This document shows positions 1-6,303 of a stretch of DNA of 10,781 nt, piece after piece. Every line of letters starts with the position of its first letter. Position 1 is the first letter of the stretch. The DNA is from Ignavibacteria bacterium UBA5771 (GTDB lineage: Bacteria; Bacteroidota; Ignavibacteria; Kapaibacteriales; UBA2268): assembly GCA_002418685.1 (NCBI GenBank), contig DIEP01000024.1, forward strand, positions 1 through 10,781, given 5' to 3'. A model generated the notes under the pieces. That model did no database searches. It worked only from the letters and a program-made list of their open reading frames with translations, and had not been told where the DNA came from. The position numbers and the translations under genes were made by a program.

Positions 1-30
1 CTGATGCTCTACCGACTGAGCTACTCCCGC
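1..30 (-). tRNA. tRNA-Gly, 5' part only (cut by window edge)
   Basis: Read on the minus strand from position 30, the sequence gives a seven-base acceptor strand GCGGGAG (30-24), then T8 and A9, a D-stem and D-loop of the standard AGCTCAG...GGTAGAGC form, and the first bases of the anticodon stem. The anticodon lies outside the window, so Gly is inferred from the acceptor sequence and from position directly after tRNA-Tyr, as in the common bacterial Tyr-Gly-Thr-tuf cluster. It is 12 bp downstream of tRNA-Tyr and probably shares its transcript. That this is a tRNA is nearly certain; the Gly identity is likely. Confidence 0.8.
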
Positions 31-42
31 ATTCTTCAAGCG

Positions 43-126
43 TGGGCAGGGAAGGATTCGAACCTCCGTATGGCTGAGCCAAACAGATTTACAGTCTGTC
101 GCGTTTAACCACTTCGCTACCTACCC
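43..126 (-). tRNA. tRNA-Tyr (anticodon GUA)
   Basis: This is a class II tRNA of 84 nt with a long variable arm. On the minus strand the acceptor GGGTAGG (126-120) pairs with CCTGCCC through seven pairs including one T-G wobble, followed by discriminator A73. The T-arm has loop TTCGAAT. The anticodon stem CAGACTGTAAATCTG displays GTA (genomic 92-90), which reads Tyr codons. CCA is not encoded: the bases after A73 are CG. A promoter of the Bacteroidota type lies 16 bp upstream (143-172). The tRNA-Gly follows after 12 bp. Confidence 0.97.
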
Positions 127-142
127 CTCATCAGAAAGATTA

Positions 143-172
143 CAAAATTAAGAAAAAATATATTAATAACAA
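143..172 (-). promoter_or_regulatory. Promoter of the tRNA-Tyr/tRNA-Gly cluster
   Basis: On the minus strand a -33 element TTG (172-170) is followed by exactly 19 bases and then TAATTTTG (150-143), a full match to the Bacteroidota -7 consensus TAnnTTTG. Transcription would start near 136-138, about 10 bases before the mature tRNA 5' end, as expected for a short leader removed by RNase P. The same spacing and the same -7 sequence occur before tRNA-Ser. Confidence 0.8.
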
Positions 173-177
173 TATTC

Positions 178-203
178 CTTAAAATAATAAATTATTATTT
201 AAG
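178..203. other. AT-only imperfect hairpin in the 127-404 intergenic gap
   Basis: CTTAAA at the left pairs with TTTAAG at the right, and five further A/T pairs form above a one-base bulge, with a three-base loop. There is no T-run on either side, so it is not a convincing terminator. It sits just upstream of the tRNA-Tyr -33 element. In sequence this AT-rich, such a structure may be chance. The rest of the 127-404 gap holds the tRNA promoter, a palindrome at 292-303 (AAATTTAAATTT) and the palindrome at 345-358. Confidence 0.2.
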
Positions 204-344
204 AAATTGTTCTCTACACTTTTTAGAAAATAATTTAACGATTCTATATGAATTATCTTATATACATACTGATACTTAATTATTTTATCTCAAATTTAAA
301 TTTAAAATCACATGGCTTACTTTCAATAAATTAAAGGTTGTCTA

Positions 345-358
345 AAAAGTATACTTTT
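345..358. other. 14-bp perfect palindrome downstream of the DUF2520 gene; possible weak terminator or binding site
   Basis: AAAAGTATACTTTT is its own reverse complement. It lies 46 bp past the stop codon of the DUF2520 gene. On the minus strand the T-run extends by one base, so a short A/T stem followed by T's could slow the polymerase. A stem of about five pairs with a single G-C pair is weak for a terminator. A dimeric-protein binding site is the alternative. Neither is demonstrated. Confidence 0.25.
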
Positions 359-404
359 GTTTGTAATAAGAAACTACAATGCCCCCAATGGTTTTATATT
401 TCCT

Positions 405-1286
405 TTATGGTTTTAGCAACTCTTTTATTTCATTTGCTTTATCTCCGGGGAGAATATTATTTTGGATTAGCAGTTCAATTGTTGCAAGCGAAAAATGTTT
501 ATATGCTAATTGGAGTGCTTTTGAATTTTTTAGTGAATCAATGTGACCTTGAAGCACTAATCTATCCCCTCGTGAAAGCGGTCCTGATATTGGAAATTTA
601 TCAATATTTTCAAAATTATTCATAGAGACTTCAACGGTATGCAAAATGATTTGAGAAATTAATTCCTTATTATTCAAATTTATTTCATTGCCTAATAATT
701 TCGCAAATTCTATAATTGAAAAAAGAAAATTGGAACAAGCCACAGCAATTAGATGATAAAGGTCTTTATGTTCTATCTGATAATCGGTCAAAAACATTGC
801 TTTGCCATTCAGCATACTGATGATTTCCGCGATCTCTCTCTCTTGAGTATTTCCTTTATCAATTCCCCAAATTAAATTATTAAATATTTTCTCGTCAGCT
901 TCGAAAAATGTTTGGAATGGATGAGCTGCAAATATAAATGCACCCATTTCTTTCAATGGGTTGAGTATTTCCAAGCTTAGCGGTCCCGAAGTGTGGAAAA
1001 TATATTTATTTGATAAATTATTTTGAAATTGACTTGCCAATTGATTTGCTATGTCTTTGTATGCATTGTTATTAACTGCCAAAATAATAATATCAGGCAA
1101 AGATGGAATTTCACTAATATCATTATAAATTTCAGCTTTTAAAATTGTGGATGATAAATTGCGAGCTTTTTCGGGATTTCTTATTAAAACAAATTCGAGC
1201 AAATTTTTCTCTTCAAGAAGTTTTGCAAGAGGCATCCCAACCATCCCTGCTCCAATCAATCCAATTGTACTTTTTTTATTAATCAT
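405..1286 (-). CDS. Rossmann-like/DUF2520 domain protein (putative NAD(P)-binding oxidoreductase)
   Basis: This 293-residue protein has an N-terminal Rossmann fold with the dinucleotide motif G12-A-G14-M-V-G17 and strand-end Arg36 after VLIR, where NADP-type cofactors often contact. The middle carries family signatures HTSG (98-101) and HPFQTF (122-127). The C-terminal half is helical and matches the DUF2520 type, with the conserved run HKDLYHLIAVACSNF (173-187) and SGPLSRGD (234-241). The family resembles ketopantoate and F420-dependent reductases, but its substrate is not known. The ATG overlaps the end of cysS by 8 bp (ATGATTAA), so translation is probably coupled to cysS. No function in cysteine metabolism can be claimed from that alone. 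The family call is secure; the reaction is unknown. Confidence 0.88.
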   Translation of the reverse strand: MINKKSTIGLIGAGMVGMPLAKLLEEKNLLEFVLIRNPEKARNLSSTILKAEIYNDISEIPSLPDIIILAVNNNAYKDIANQLASQFQNNLSNKYIFHTSGPLSLEILNPLKEMGAFIFAAHPFQTFFEADEKIFNNLIWGIDKGNTQEREIAEIISMLNGKAMFLTDYQIEHKDLYHLIAVACSNFLFSIIEFAKLLGNEINLNNKELISQIILHTVEVSMNNFENIDKFPISGPLSRGDRLVLQGHIDSLKNSKALQLAYKHFSLATIELLIQNNILPGDKANEIKELLKP

Positions 1287-2751
1287 TTTTTTTAACCTTT
1301 ATTTCAAATCCTGTCTTTGTATCAATTACTAAATAACCAAGGTTGCTTATTGCTTGGCGTAATTCATCAGACTTTGTGAAATTCTTTTGCTTCTTTGCAA
1401 GCAATCTTTCTTCTGCTAATTTAATAATTTCATCAGGTATTTCAATAACTTCGTCGGGTTTTTTATTCACTTGCCAAGTGTTGAAAATTGCATTAATTTG
1501 CTTGAACTCATCGATTAGCGTTGATTTAAGCGAAGCAGATAAATTTTGCGGCGGATAATTATTAATGAAATCGAAAAGATTTGCTAATGCTTTTGGAGTA
1601 TGCAAATCATTCGATAATTCTGCAAAAAAGCGATTGAGCAAATCGTCTTCGGGTGGAATTTCATTGATAATTGGATTTTCCGAAGCATTGAATAATTCGT
1701 AAATATATTCCTGCACTTTCAATCTTGCTTTTCGAGCAGCAATGATACCATCGTTAGTAAAATTAAATTTTGTTCGGTAATGAACAGAAAACATCAAATA
1801 TCGAATATCAATCGGGTCAATATTTTTAGCAATTAAATCGCGAAGAGTAAAGAAATTGCCAAGAGATTTGCTCATTTTCTCGCCCTCGACTTCGAGGAAT
1901 TCATTATGACACCAAAATCGATTGGGGTCAAAGCCATATCCGGCTTTGCTTTGGGCAATTTCGTCTTCGTGATGAGGAAATTTTAGATCCACTCCGCCCG
2001 TGTGAATATCGAAAGGAAGCCCAAGCAACTCATATTCCATTGTTGAACATTCAAGATGCCACCCTGGGCGACCGGGAAGCATTTGCCCGAAAAGATCAAA
2101 TTCCCAATATGGCTCACCTTCTTTTTTTGCTTTCCATAAAGCAAAATCGTTCGCATCTTCTTTCTCATATTGGTCTGAATCAATGCGCGCACCTTTTTTA
2201 AAATTATCAAAATCAATTTTTTTCAATTTGCCATATTCACCATTCTCTGCCCATCGCGACACATTGAAATAAACGGAATTCTCAGAAATATAAGCATAGC
2301 CATTATTATAAATCTTTCTAATAAGTTCTTGCATCTGTGGAATAAAATCTGTGGCATGTGGCATTGAATAAAAATGATTCTGTTCAATTCCAAGTTTTGC
2401 AATATCTTCCAAAAAAGCTTGCTCATAAAATTTGGTAAATTTTTTCAAATTATCAAGTGGCAAATCTGTCTGTTCGCCCATTTGTGGCAACCAACTTTGG
2501 CTACCCTTCGAGCTATCCCGAATAGTTTTATCATCAATATCTGTAATATTCATTACCCATCGCACATTGTATTTCCCCGTAGTTCGCATAGTCCTTTGCA
2601 ATAAATCTGCAAAAAGGAAAGCACGCATATTACCAATGTGCGAATAATTATAGACCGTTGGTCCGCAGGAATATATCCTAACTAAATCATTTTTAAGAGG
2701 TTCAAATTCTTCAATTTTCCGAGAAAGTGAATTATATAGGTTTATTTTCAT
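1279..2751 (-). CDS. cysS: Cysteinyl-tRNA synthetase
   Basis: CysS charges tRNA-Cys with cysteine using ATP in the cytoplasm. From the chosen Met the protein has 490 residues (E. coli CysRS has 461). The class I signatures are HIGN (38-41) and KMSKS (292-296). The zinc ligands that recognise the cysteine thiol are all present: Cys29, Cys235 (in WHLECSTM), His260 and Glu264 (in FPHHEDE). A helical anticodon-binding region follows, ending in the typical LGYLVIDTKTGFEIK stretch. An ATG 24 bp further upstream (2775) is in frame but adds only the hydrophobic residues MILYLILF. The start at 2751 (MKINLYNSLSRK) matches the family's usual N-terminus, and a candidate -7 box overlaps the longer start. 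The gene is followed by an overlapping DUF2520 gene and is divergent from the DprE1-like gene. Confidence 0.97.
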   Translation of the reverse strand: MKINLYNSLSRKIEEFEPLKNDLVRIYSCGPTVYNYSHIGNMRAFLFADLLQRTMRTTGKYNVRWVMNITDIDDKTIRDSSKGSQSWLPQMGEQTDLPLDNLKKFTKFYEQAFLEDIAKLGIEQNHFYSMPHATDFIPQMQELIRKIYNNGYAYISENSVYFNVSRWAENGEYGKLKKIDFDNFKKGARIDSDQYEKEDANDFALWKAKKEGEPYWEFDLFGQMLPGRPGWHLECSTMEYELLGLPFDIHTGGVDLKFPHHEDEIAQSKAGYGFDPNRFWCHNEFLEVEGEKMSKSLGNFFTLRDLIAKNIDPIDIRYLMFSVHYRTKFNFTNDGIIAARKARLKVQEYIYELFNASENPIINEIPPEDDLLNRFFAELSNDLHTPKALANLFDFINNYPPQNLSASLKSTLIDEFKQINAIFNTWQVNKKPDEVIEIPDEIIKLAEERLLAKKQKNFTKSDELRQAISNLGYLVIDTKTGFEIKVKKND

Positions 2752-2772
2752 AAATAAAATAAGATAGAGAAT

Positions 2773-2830
2773 CAAAATTATGAAATATTTTCTAAACGAT
2801 TTTGCAAAAACACATACAAAAGCAAAGATA
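2773..2830 (-). promoter_or_regulatory. Candidate -7 elements for cysS (two boxes)
   Basis: The minus strand has two full matches to TAnnTTTG upstream of cysS: TATCTTTG at 2830-2823 and TAATTTTG at 2780-2773. The nearer box would start transcription near 2766, leaving about 15 bases before the ATG at 2751 and excluding the longer start at 2775. Neither has a TTG at 19 bases; the nearest upstream TTTG for the proximal box (2808-2805) leaves a 24-base spacer. One or both may be used. Confidence 0.45.
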
Positions 2831-2845
2831 TTATGAGTAATTCAT

Positions 2846-2853
2846 TAATTTTG
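2846..2853 (+). promoter_or_regulatory. Candidate -7 element for the DprE1/DprE2-like operon
   Basis: TAATTTTG is a full match to TAnnTTTG and lies 32 bp before the ATG at 2886. It is followed by TAAT, giving the same 12-mer found before both promoter-bearing tRNAs. No TTG is present 19 bases upstream (AAA there), so the -33 element is weak or absent. A start near 2860 would leave a leader of about 26 bases, rich in A and T, without a Shine-Dalgarno sequence. Confidence 0.5.
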
Positions 2854-2885
2854 TAATATTTAAATTAAATACCAAATTAAAAATA

Positions 2886-4205
2886 ATGCTTACATCAGGA
2901 TGGGGGAATTATCCCAAAGTTGATGCTGAACTCTTTTCAAGTTCGAAAATTCAAGACATAATTAGTTATATCGGCAATAATAATAATTTAATACCTCAAG
3001 GATTTGCAAGAAGTTATGGTGATTCCGCACTTAATGGACATATTCTTTCGACTCGCAAACTTGATCATTTTATCGAATTTGATTCAGAAAAAGGAATAAT
3101 CACAGCTCAAGCAGGCGTGCTATTCTCTGAAATTTTACAAATTGTTGTGCCAAAAGGTTGGTTTTTGCCCGTCACACCTGGAACAAAATACGTGACGCTT
3201 GGTGGGGCAATATCCTCTGATGTTCACGGGAAAAATCATCATAAGCACGGAACTCTCGGACAATATGTTGAGTCAATGGATATTTTGCTTGCAAATGGAG
3301 AAATCAAGCATTGCTCGAAAAGTGAGAATTCCGAACTGTTCAATTCAGCAATTGCAGGGATGGGACTTATGGGTGTGATTTTATCAGCAACCCTTAAACT
3401 GCATAAAATCGAGACAGCATATATAAAGCAAAAAGTCATTAAAACCCGCTCTCTCGAGGAATTATATGAATTATTTGAAATTAATAGGAATTATACTTAT
3501 TCAGTATCTTGGATTGACATAACAGGTGGGGCTCGACGGTCTGTTAATGGCTTGCTCATGCTTGGTGAACATGCTTTGCGTGAGGATTTGCAGGTTAATA
3601 AAGAAAAGAAGGATGTCATTGCAGGAAATCCGCTGGATGTCCCTTTTTATTTTCCGAATATCGTTTTGAATCACTCAACTATAAAGATATTCAATACACT
3701 TTACTATGCTAAAGAATTGAAAAAGGAGAAAAATGCAATAACTTATTTTGATTCTTATTTTTATCCTTTGGATATTGTTAACAATTGGAATAAAGTGTAT
3801 GGACATCGCGGATTTCTGCAATATCAGTTCGTTGTTCCTCTCGAACACGGTTTGCAAGCGATCAAGCAAATACTTAATAAAATCGCAGATTATGGTCAAG
3901 CATCGTTTTTAACTGTGCTGAAAACCTTCGGAAAACGCAATGATTTTGTGCTTTCATTCCCCGACGAAGGCTATACTCTTGCTATGGATTTTCCGCTGAC
4001 ACGAGGATTGTTCCCAATGTTTGACGAACTGGATAAAATTGTGCTGGATTATGGTGGTAGATTTTATTTAACAAAAGATGCTCATTTATCCCCTGAAACA
4101 TTCAGAAAATCTAATCCCGAAATTGAAAAATTTTTGGAAATAAAGGCAAAATATGATCCAAATAATAAATTTCAATCATTGCAATCAAAAAGACTGGGCT
4201 TTTAA
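2886..4205 (+). CDS. dprE1: DprE1-like FAD-linked oxidase (decaprenylphosphoryl-ribose 2-oxidase family)
   Basis: In mycobacteria DprE1 oxidises the 2'-hydroxyl of decaprenyl-phospho-ribose, the first half of an epimerisation giving decaprenyl-phospho-arabinose. This 439-residue protein has the vanillyl-alcohol-oxidase fold markers: PQGFARSYGDSALN (37-50) and TPGTKYVTLGGAISSDVHG (97-115) for FAD binding, with HGKNHH at 114-119. From memory of the M. tuberculosis enzyme, its His132 corresponds to His114 and its catalytic Lys418 to Lys397 (LTKDAH). QYQFVVP (312-318) and the C-terminal KYDPNNKFQS (422-431) also match. No separate FAD-attachment histidine or signal peptide is evident. The stop overlaps the next ATG by one base, so the two genes are co-translated. 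Cys387 of the mycobacterial enzyme is Ala366 here. The family is clear; the actual lipid-sugar substrate in this organism is inferred. Confidence 0.9.
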   Translation: MLTSGWGNYPKVDAELFSSSKIQDIISYIGNNNNLIPQGFARSYGDSALNGHILSTRKLDHFIEFDSEKGIITAQAGVLFSEILQIVVPKGWFLPVTPGTKYVTLGGAISSDVHGKNHHKHGTLGQYVESMDILLANGEIKHCSKSENSELFNSAIAGMGLMGVILSATLKLHKIETAYIKQKVIKTRSLEELYELFEINRNYTYSVSWIDITGGARRSVNGLLMLGEHALREDLQVNKEKKDVIAGNPLDVPFYFPNIVLNHSTIKIFNTLYYAKELKKEKNAITYFDSYFYPLDIVNNWNKVYGHRGFLQYQFVVPLEHGLQAIKQILNKIADYGQASFLTVLKTFGKRNDFVLSFPDEGYTLAMDFPLTRGLFPMFDELDKIVLDYGGRFYLTKDAHLSPETFRKSNPEIEKFLEIKAKYDPNNKFQSLQSKRLGF

Positions 4206-4939
4206 TGAATAAAAATGTTTTAATAATCGGCGGCACTTCCGATATAGGTTTTGCAATAGCATCAGAATTTGCTCACATTGGTTTTGATATTACTTTGCTT
4301 GGACGTGAGCGCGATGCTTTGAAGGTAAATGCAAATGATTTGAGTATTCGACACAATATTAATGCAAATTATTATTTTCTTGATATTCTTGATTTATCAT
4401 CAATTGACGAATTCTTAAATAATTATAAGCAGGTTCCTGATGGAGTGATTTATTCTATTGGATATTTGGGAGATCAAGCAAAAGCTCAAAATGAGTTTGA
4501 TGAAGCAAAGAAAATCGTGGATATTAATTTTACTAATTCAATGAAAATTCTAAATCATTTTGCAAATCAATTTGAGCAAAAGCAATCAGGGTTTATTATT
4601 GGCATTAGTTCAGTGGCGGGCGATAGAGGACGTCAGAGCAATTATATTTATGGTTCAGCAAAAGCAGCATTTTCCACTTATTTATCGGGTTTGCGTAATC
4701 GTTTGTCAGGCAAGAATGTGCAAGTAATAACGGTTAAGCCCGGATTTGTTCGCACCAAAATGACAGCAGGGCTACCGCTTCCTGAAAAATTAACTTCCAC
4801 TCCCAAAATGGTTGCTAAGGACGTAATCAAAGGATGGAAAAAACACAAGGATATAATTTATACTAAATCAATATGGCGATGGATTATGCTTGCTATTAAA
4901 ATTGTGCCTGAAAAAATCTTTAAAAAGACTAATATATAA
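4205..4939 (+). CDS. dprE2: DprE2-like short-chain dehydrogenase (decaprenylphosphoryl-2-keto-ribose reductase family)
   Basis: DprE2 reduces the 2-keto intermediate made by DprE1, completing the ribose-to-arabinose epimerisation on the polyprenyl phosphate. This 244-residue protein has a classical SDR layout: cofactor loop GGTSDIG (9-15), acidic Asp60 after the fourth strand, Asn108, catalytic Ser135 or Ser136, and Tyr149-x3-Lys153 (YGSAK). PG at 179-180 follows the sixth strand. The C-terminal segment WRWIMLAIKIVPEKIF (224-239) is hydrophobic and basic, as in DprE2 proteins, and could hold the enzyme to the membrane next to its lipid substrate. The pairing with the DprE1-like gene in a TAATG overlap is the main support for this specific role, since SDR sequences alone rarely define substrate. 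No polyprenyl-phosphoribose-forming prenyltransferase gene lies in the window. Confidence 0.85.
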   Translation: MNKNVLIIGGTSDIGFAIASEFAHIGFDITLLGRERDALKVNANDLSIRHNINANYYFLDILDLSSIDEFLNNYKQVPDGVIYSIGYLGDQAKAQNEFDEAKKIVDINFTNSMKILNHFANQFEQKQSGFIIGISSVAGDRGRQSNYIYGSAKAAFSTYLSGLRNRLSGKNVQVITVKPGFVRTKMTAGLPLPEKLTSTPKMVAKDVIKGWKKHKDIIYTKSIWRWIMLAIKIVPEKIFKKTNI

Positions 4940-4983
4940 GAATATCAATTGTTTAATTTTTTAAAATTATCGCTTTTTTCATT

Positions 4984-6033
4984 ATGATATCTAAATCGCA
5001 CGTTCAAAAGAAAATTATTGCTCTATTAATAATTTTGTTTTGTATTTCAGTGAATTCTAATAACTCATTTTCAGAGAATTCCCCTAAATCAAAACATTCC
5101 AATGCAAAGCAACAAGAAAAATCCCAAGCCGATAGTGATGATAATATGCATTATAATCTTGGAGTGATTGCAGCAGAAACAAAGAATTTCCAGGAAGCAC
5201 TCAGAGAATTTTCTATTGCCATTGCTATAAATCCAAAAAATACTTATGCGCTTTATGGCAAGGGGAGTGTTTATTATCAATTAAAGGAAATGGACTCGGC
5301 GATTGTATATCTGGATGAAATTTTAAAATTACAAAGCGATAATGAACTGGCGTTAAGTTTGCGGTCAGCAATTTATCAGCAAATCGAAAAATATGACAAA
5401 GCAATAATTGATTATAATAAATTAATAAAAAAAGATTCTGCTAATTCGCATTATTTTTTGAATCTTGCATATTGCTATCAAATGGCAAATGATACAACCA
5501 AAGCAATTGATAATTATCTGATTGCTGAACGCAAAGGCAATAAATCTGCAGAATTATACTATAACCTTTCCAATTTATATGCAAGCAAAGGGAATTATGC
5601 CAAATCTCTCGAGTATGTGGATAAGATGATTGAAAAAGATATGCAAAATCCTGATATATTTGATTTGCAAGTCTATAATATTATGAAAGTTTATGGTTGC
5701 GATAGTTCATTGCATAGATATTCGGTAGTTTCCAAAAATCTAGATAATCCAGCGCAAATTCTGCTTCAAATCGGTGTCTGCAAATTCGAAGCGAAAGATT
5801 ACCTTACAGCAATTGATTTATTTACAGAATCATTTAAAATGGATAGTTCAGAAATCCTAAATCTATATTATCGTGGATTTGCAAATGCAAGGGTGAACAA
5901 AACTGAATTATGTGTTCAAGATTTGCAAGATTTTATCAAATTATCACAATCTCAAAATGATTTTATCGAGTTTCAGGAGAGCGCTCAGAAGCAAATAGAA
6001 TTGATAACAAATCAAACAAATCAAACAAAATAA
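4984..6033 (+). CDS. Exported TPR-repeat protein
   Basis: This 349-residue protein starts with a signal peptide: basic residues K4-K10, then hydrophobic IIALLIILFCISV (11-23). Cleavage may follow V-N-S at 25, though Cys20 also leaves a non-canonical lipobox open (LFC lacks the usual small residue before Cys). A polar Ser/Lys/Gln-rich linker follows to about 53. From there to about 325 run roughly eight 34-residue TPR units, for example DNMHYNLGVIAAETKNFQ (53-70) and AELYYNLSNLYASKGNYA (189-206); the sixth, near 224-256, is degenerate. The tail ends in a small NQTNQTK repeat coded by a 9-bp duplication (6007-6024). It is likely periplasmic or surface-bound and serves protein contacts. It lies 44 bp after the DprE2-like gene with no terminator seen, so it may be in the same operon. 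Its function is unknown. Confidence 0.85.
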   Translation: MISKSHVQKKIIALLIILFCISVNSNNSFSENSPKSKHSNAKQQEKSQADSDDNMHYNLGVIAAETKNFQEALREFSIAIAINPKNTYALYGKGSVYYQLKEMDSAIVYLDEILKLQSDNELALSLRSAIYQQIEKYDKAIIDYNKLIKKDSANSHYFLNLAYCYQMANDTTKAIDNYLIAERKGNKSAELYYNLSNLYASKGNYAKSLEYVDKMIEKDMQNPDIFDLQVYNIMKVYGCDSSLHRYSVVSKNLDNPAQILLQIGVCKFEAKDYLTAIDLFTESFKMDSSEILNLYYRGFANARVNKTELCVQDLQDFIKLSQSQNDFIEFQESAQKQIELITNQTNQTK

Positions 6034-6054
6034 ATTCTATCAAGCATAATATCG

Positions 6055-6136
6055 CGGAGGATGAGAGACTCGAACTCCCAAGGGCTTGCGCCCGGCGGTT
6101 TTCAAGACCGCTGCAATACCATTATGCGAATCCTCC
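6055..6136 (-). tRNA. tRNA-Ser (anticodon UGA)
   Basis: This is an 82-nt class II tRNA. The acceptor GGAGGAT (6136-6130) pairs perfectly with ATCCTCC, followed by discriminator G73, the usual serine identity base. The D-stem is short (GCA/TGC). The anticodon stem GCGGT/ACCGC encloses loop CTTGAAA, giving anticodon TGA (genomic 6104-6102), which reads UCA and other UCN codons. The variable arm CGGGCGCAAGCCC forms a GC-rich hairpin, as expected for Ser. The T-arm has loop TTCGAGT. CCA is not encoded. It is transcribed toward the TPR gene, with 21 bp between them, from its own promoter at 6150-6179. Confidence 0.97.
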
Positions 6137-6149
6137 AAAAATGGAATTA

Positions 6150-6179
6150 CAAAATTAGGAAATTATTTGAAATTTTCAA
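6150..6179 (-). promoter_or_regulatory. Promoter of tRNA-Ser
   Basis: On the minus strand TTG (6179-6177) is followed by 19 bases and TAATTTTG (6157-6150), the same arrangement as before tRNA-Tyr. The -7 box ends 13 bp before the tRNA 5' end. The -33 TTG is formed by the first unit of a 9-bp tandem repeat. Confidence 0.8.
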
Positions 6180-6198
6180 TATTTTCAATATTTTCAAT
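6172..6198. repeat. Three perfect 9-bp tandem repeats (ATTTTCAAT)
   Basis: Units lie at 6172-6180, 6181-6189 and 6190-6198 with no mismatches. Each carries CAA, i.e. TTG on the minus strand. The first supplies the -33 element of the tRNA-Ser promoter; the other two put further TTGs 9 and 18 bp upstream. The repeats sit between tRNA-Ser and the HD gene, outside coding sequence. Confidence 0.85.
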
Positions 6199-6303
6199 TA
6201 TGATAAACGAGCAGAATCTTTGTTTTCATTGGAATTTTAAGATTGTCTTTTACAAGTTTATAAAATATTACTAAATTAGTATAAATTAAAAAATGAAATA
6301 TTT

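Noticed and set aside
334..359. GGTTGTCTAAAAAGT resembles the terminal inverted repeats of some insertion sequences
   Set aside because: Only one such end is present, with no second inverted copy, no target duplication and no transposase fragment. The similarity is too short to call a relic.
338..625. A 95-codon open frame on the plus strand opposite the end of the DUF2520 gene
   Set aside because: It starts with TTG, most of it is antisense to a well-supported coding region, and its product resembles no family I know. It is best read as a chance shadow frame.
2752..2775. Longer cysS start adding MILYLILF
   Set aside because: These residues precede the normal CysRS N-terminus, and a candidate -7 box overlaps this start codon. 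The Met at 2751 fits the family better.
4940..4983. Possible terminator or separate promoter between the DprE2-like and TPR genes
   Set aside because: The AATTTTTTAAAATT stretch forms only a weak A/T stem, and TAATTTTT misses the last base of the -7 consensus with no TTG at the right spacing. I leave the TPR gene as a possible operon member.
6055..6136. tRNA-Ser as an integration site for a mobile element
   Set aside because: No integrase gene, no direct repeat of the tRNA 3' end and no cargo genes flank it; the neighbours look like ordinary chromosomal genes.
6246..6303. TAAATTAG at 6272-6279 as a promoter for the HD gene
   Set aside because: It has one mismatch to TAnnTTTG and the nearest TTG is 26 bases away, too far for the spacing seen at the tRNA promoters. 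It cannot be told from AT-rich background.
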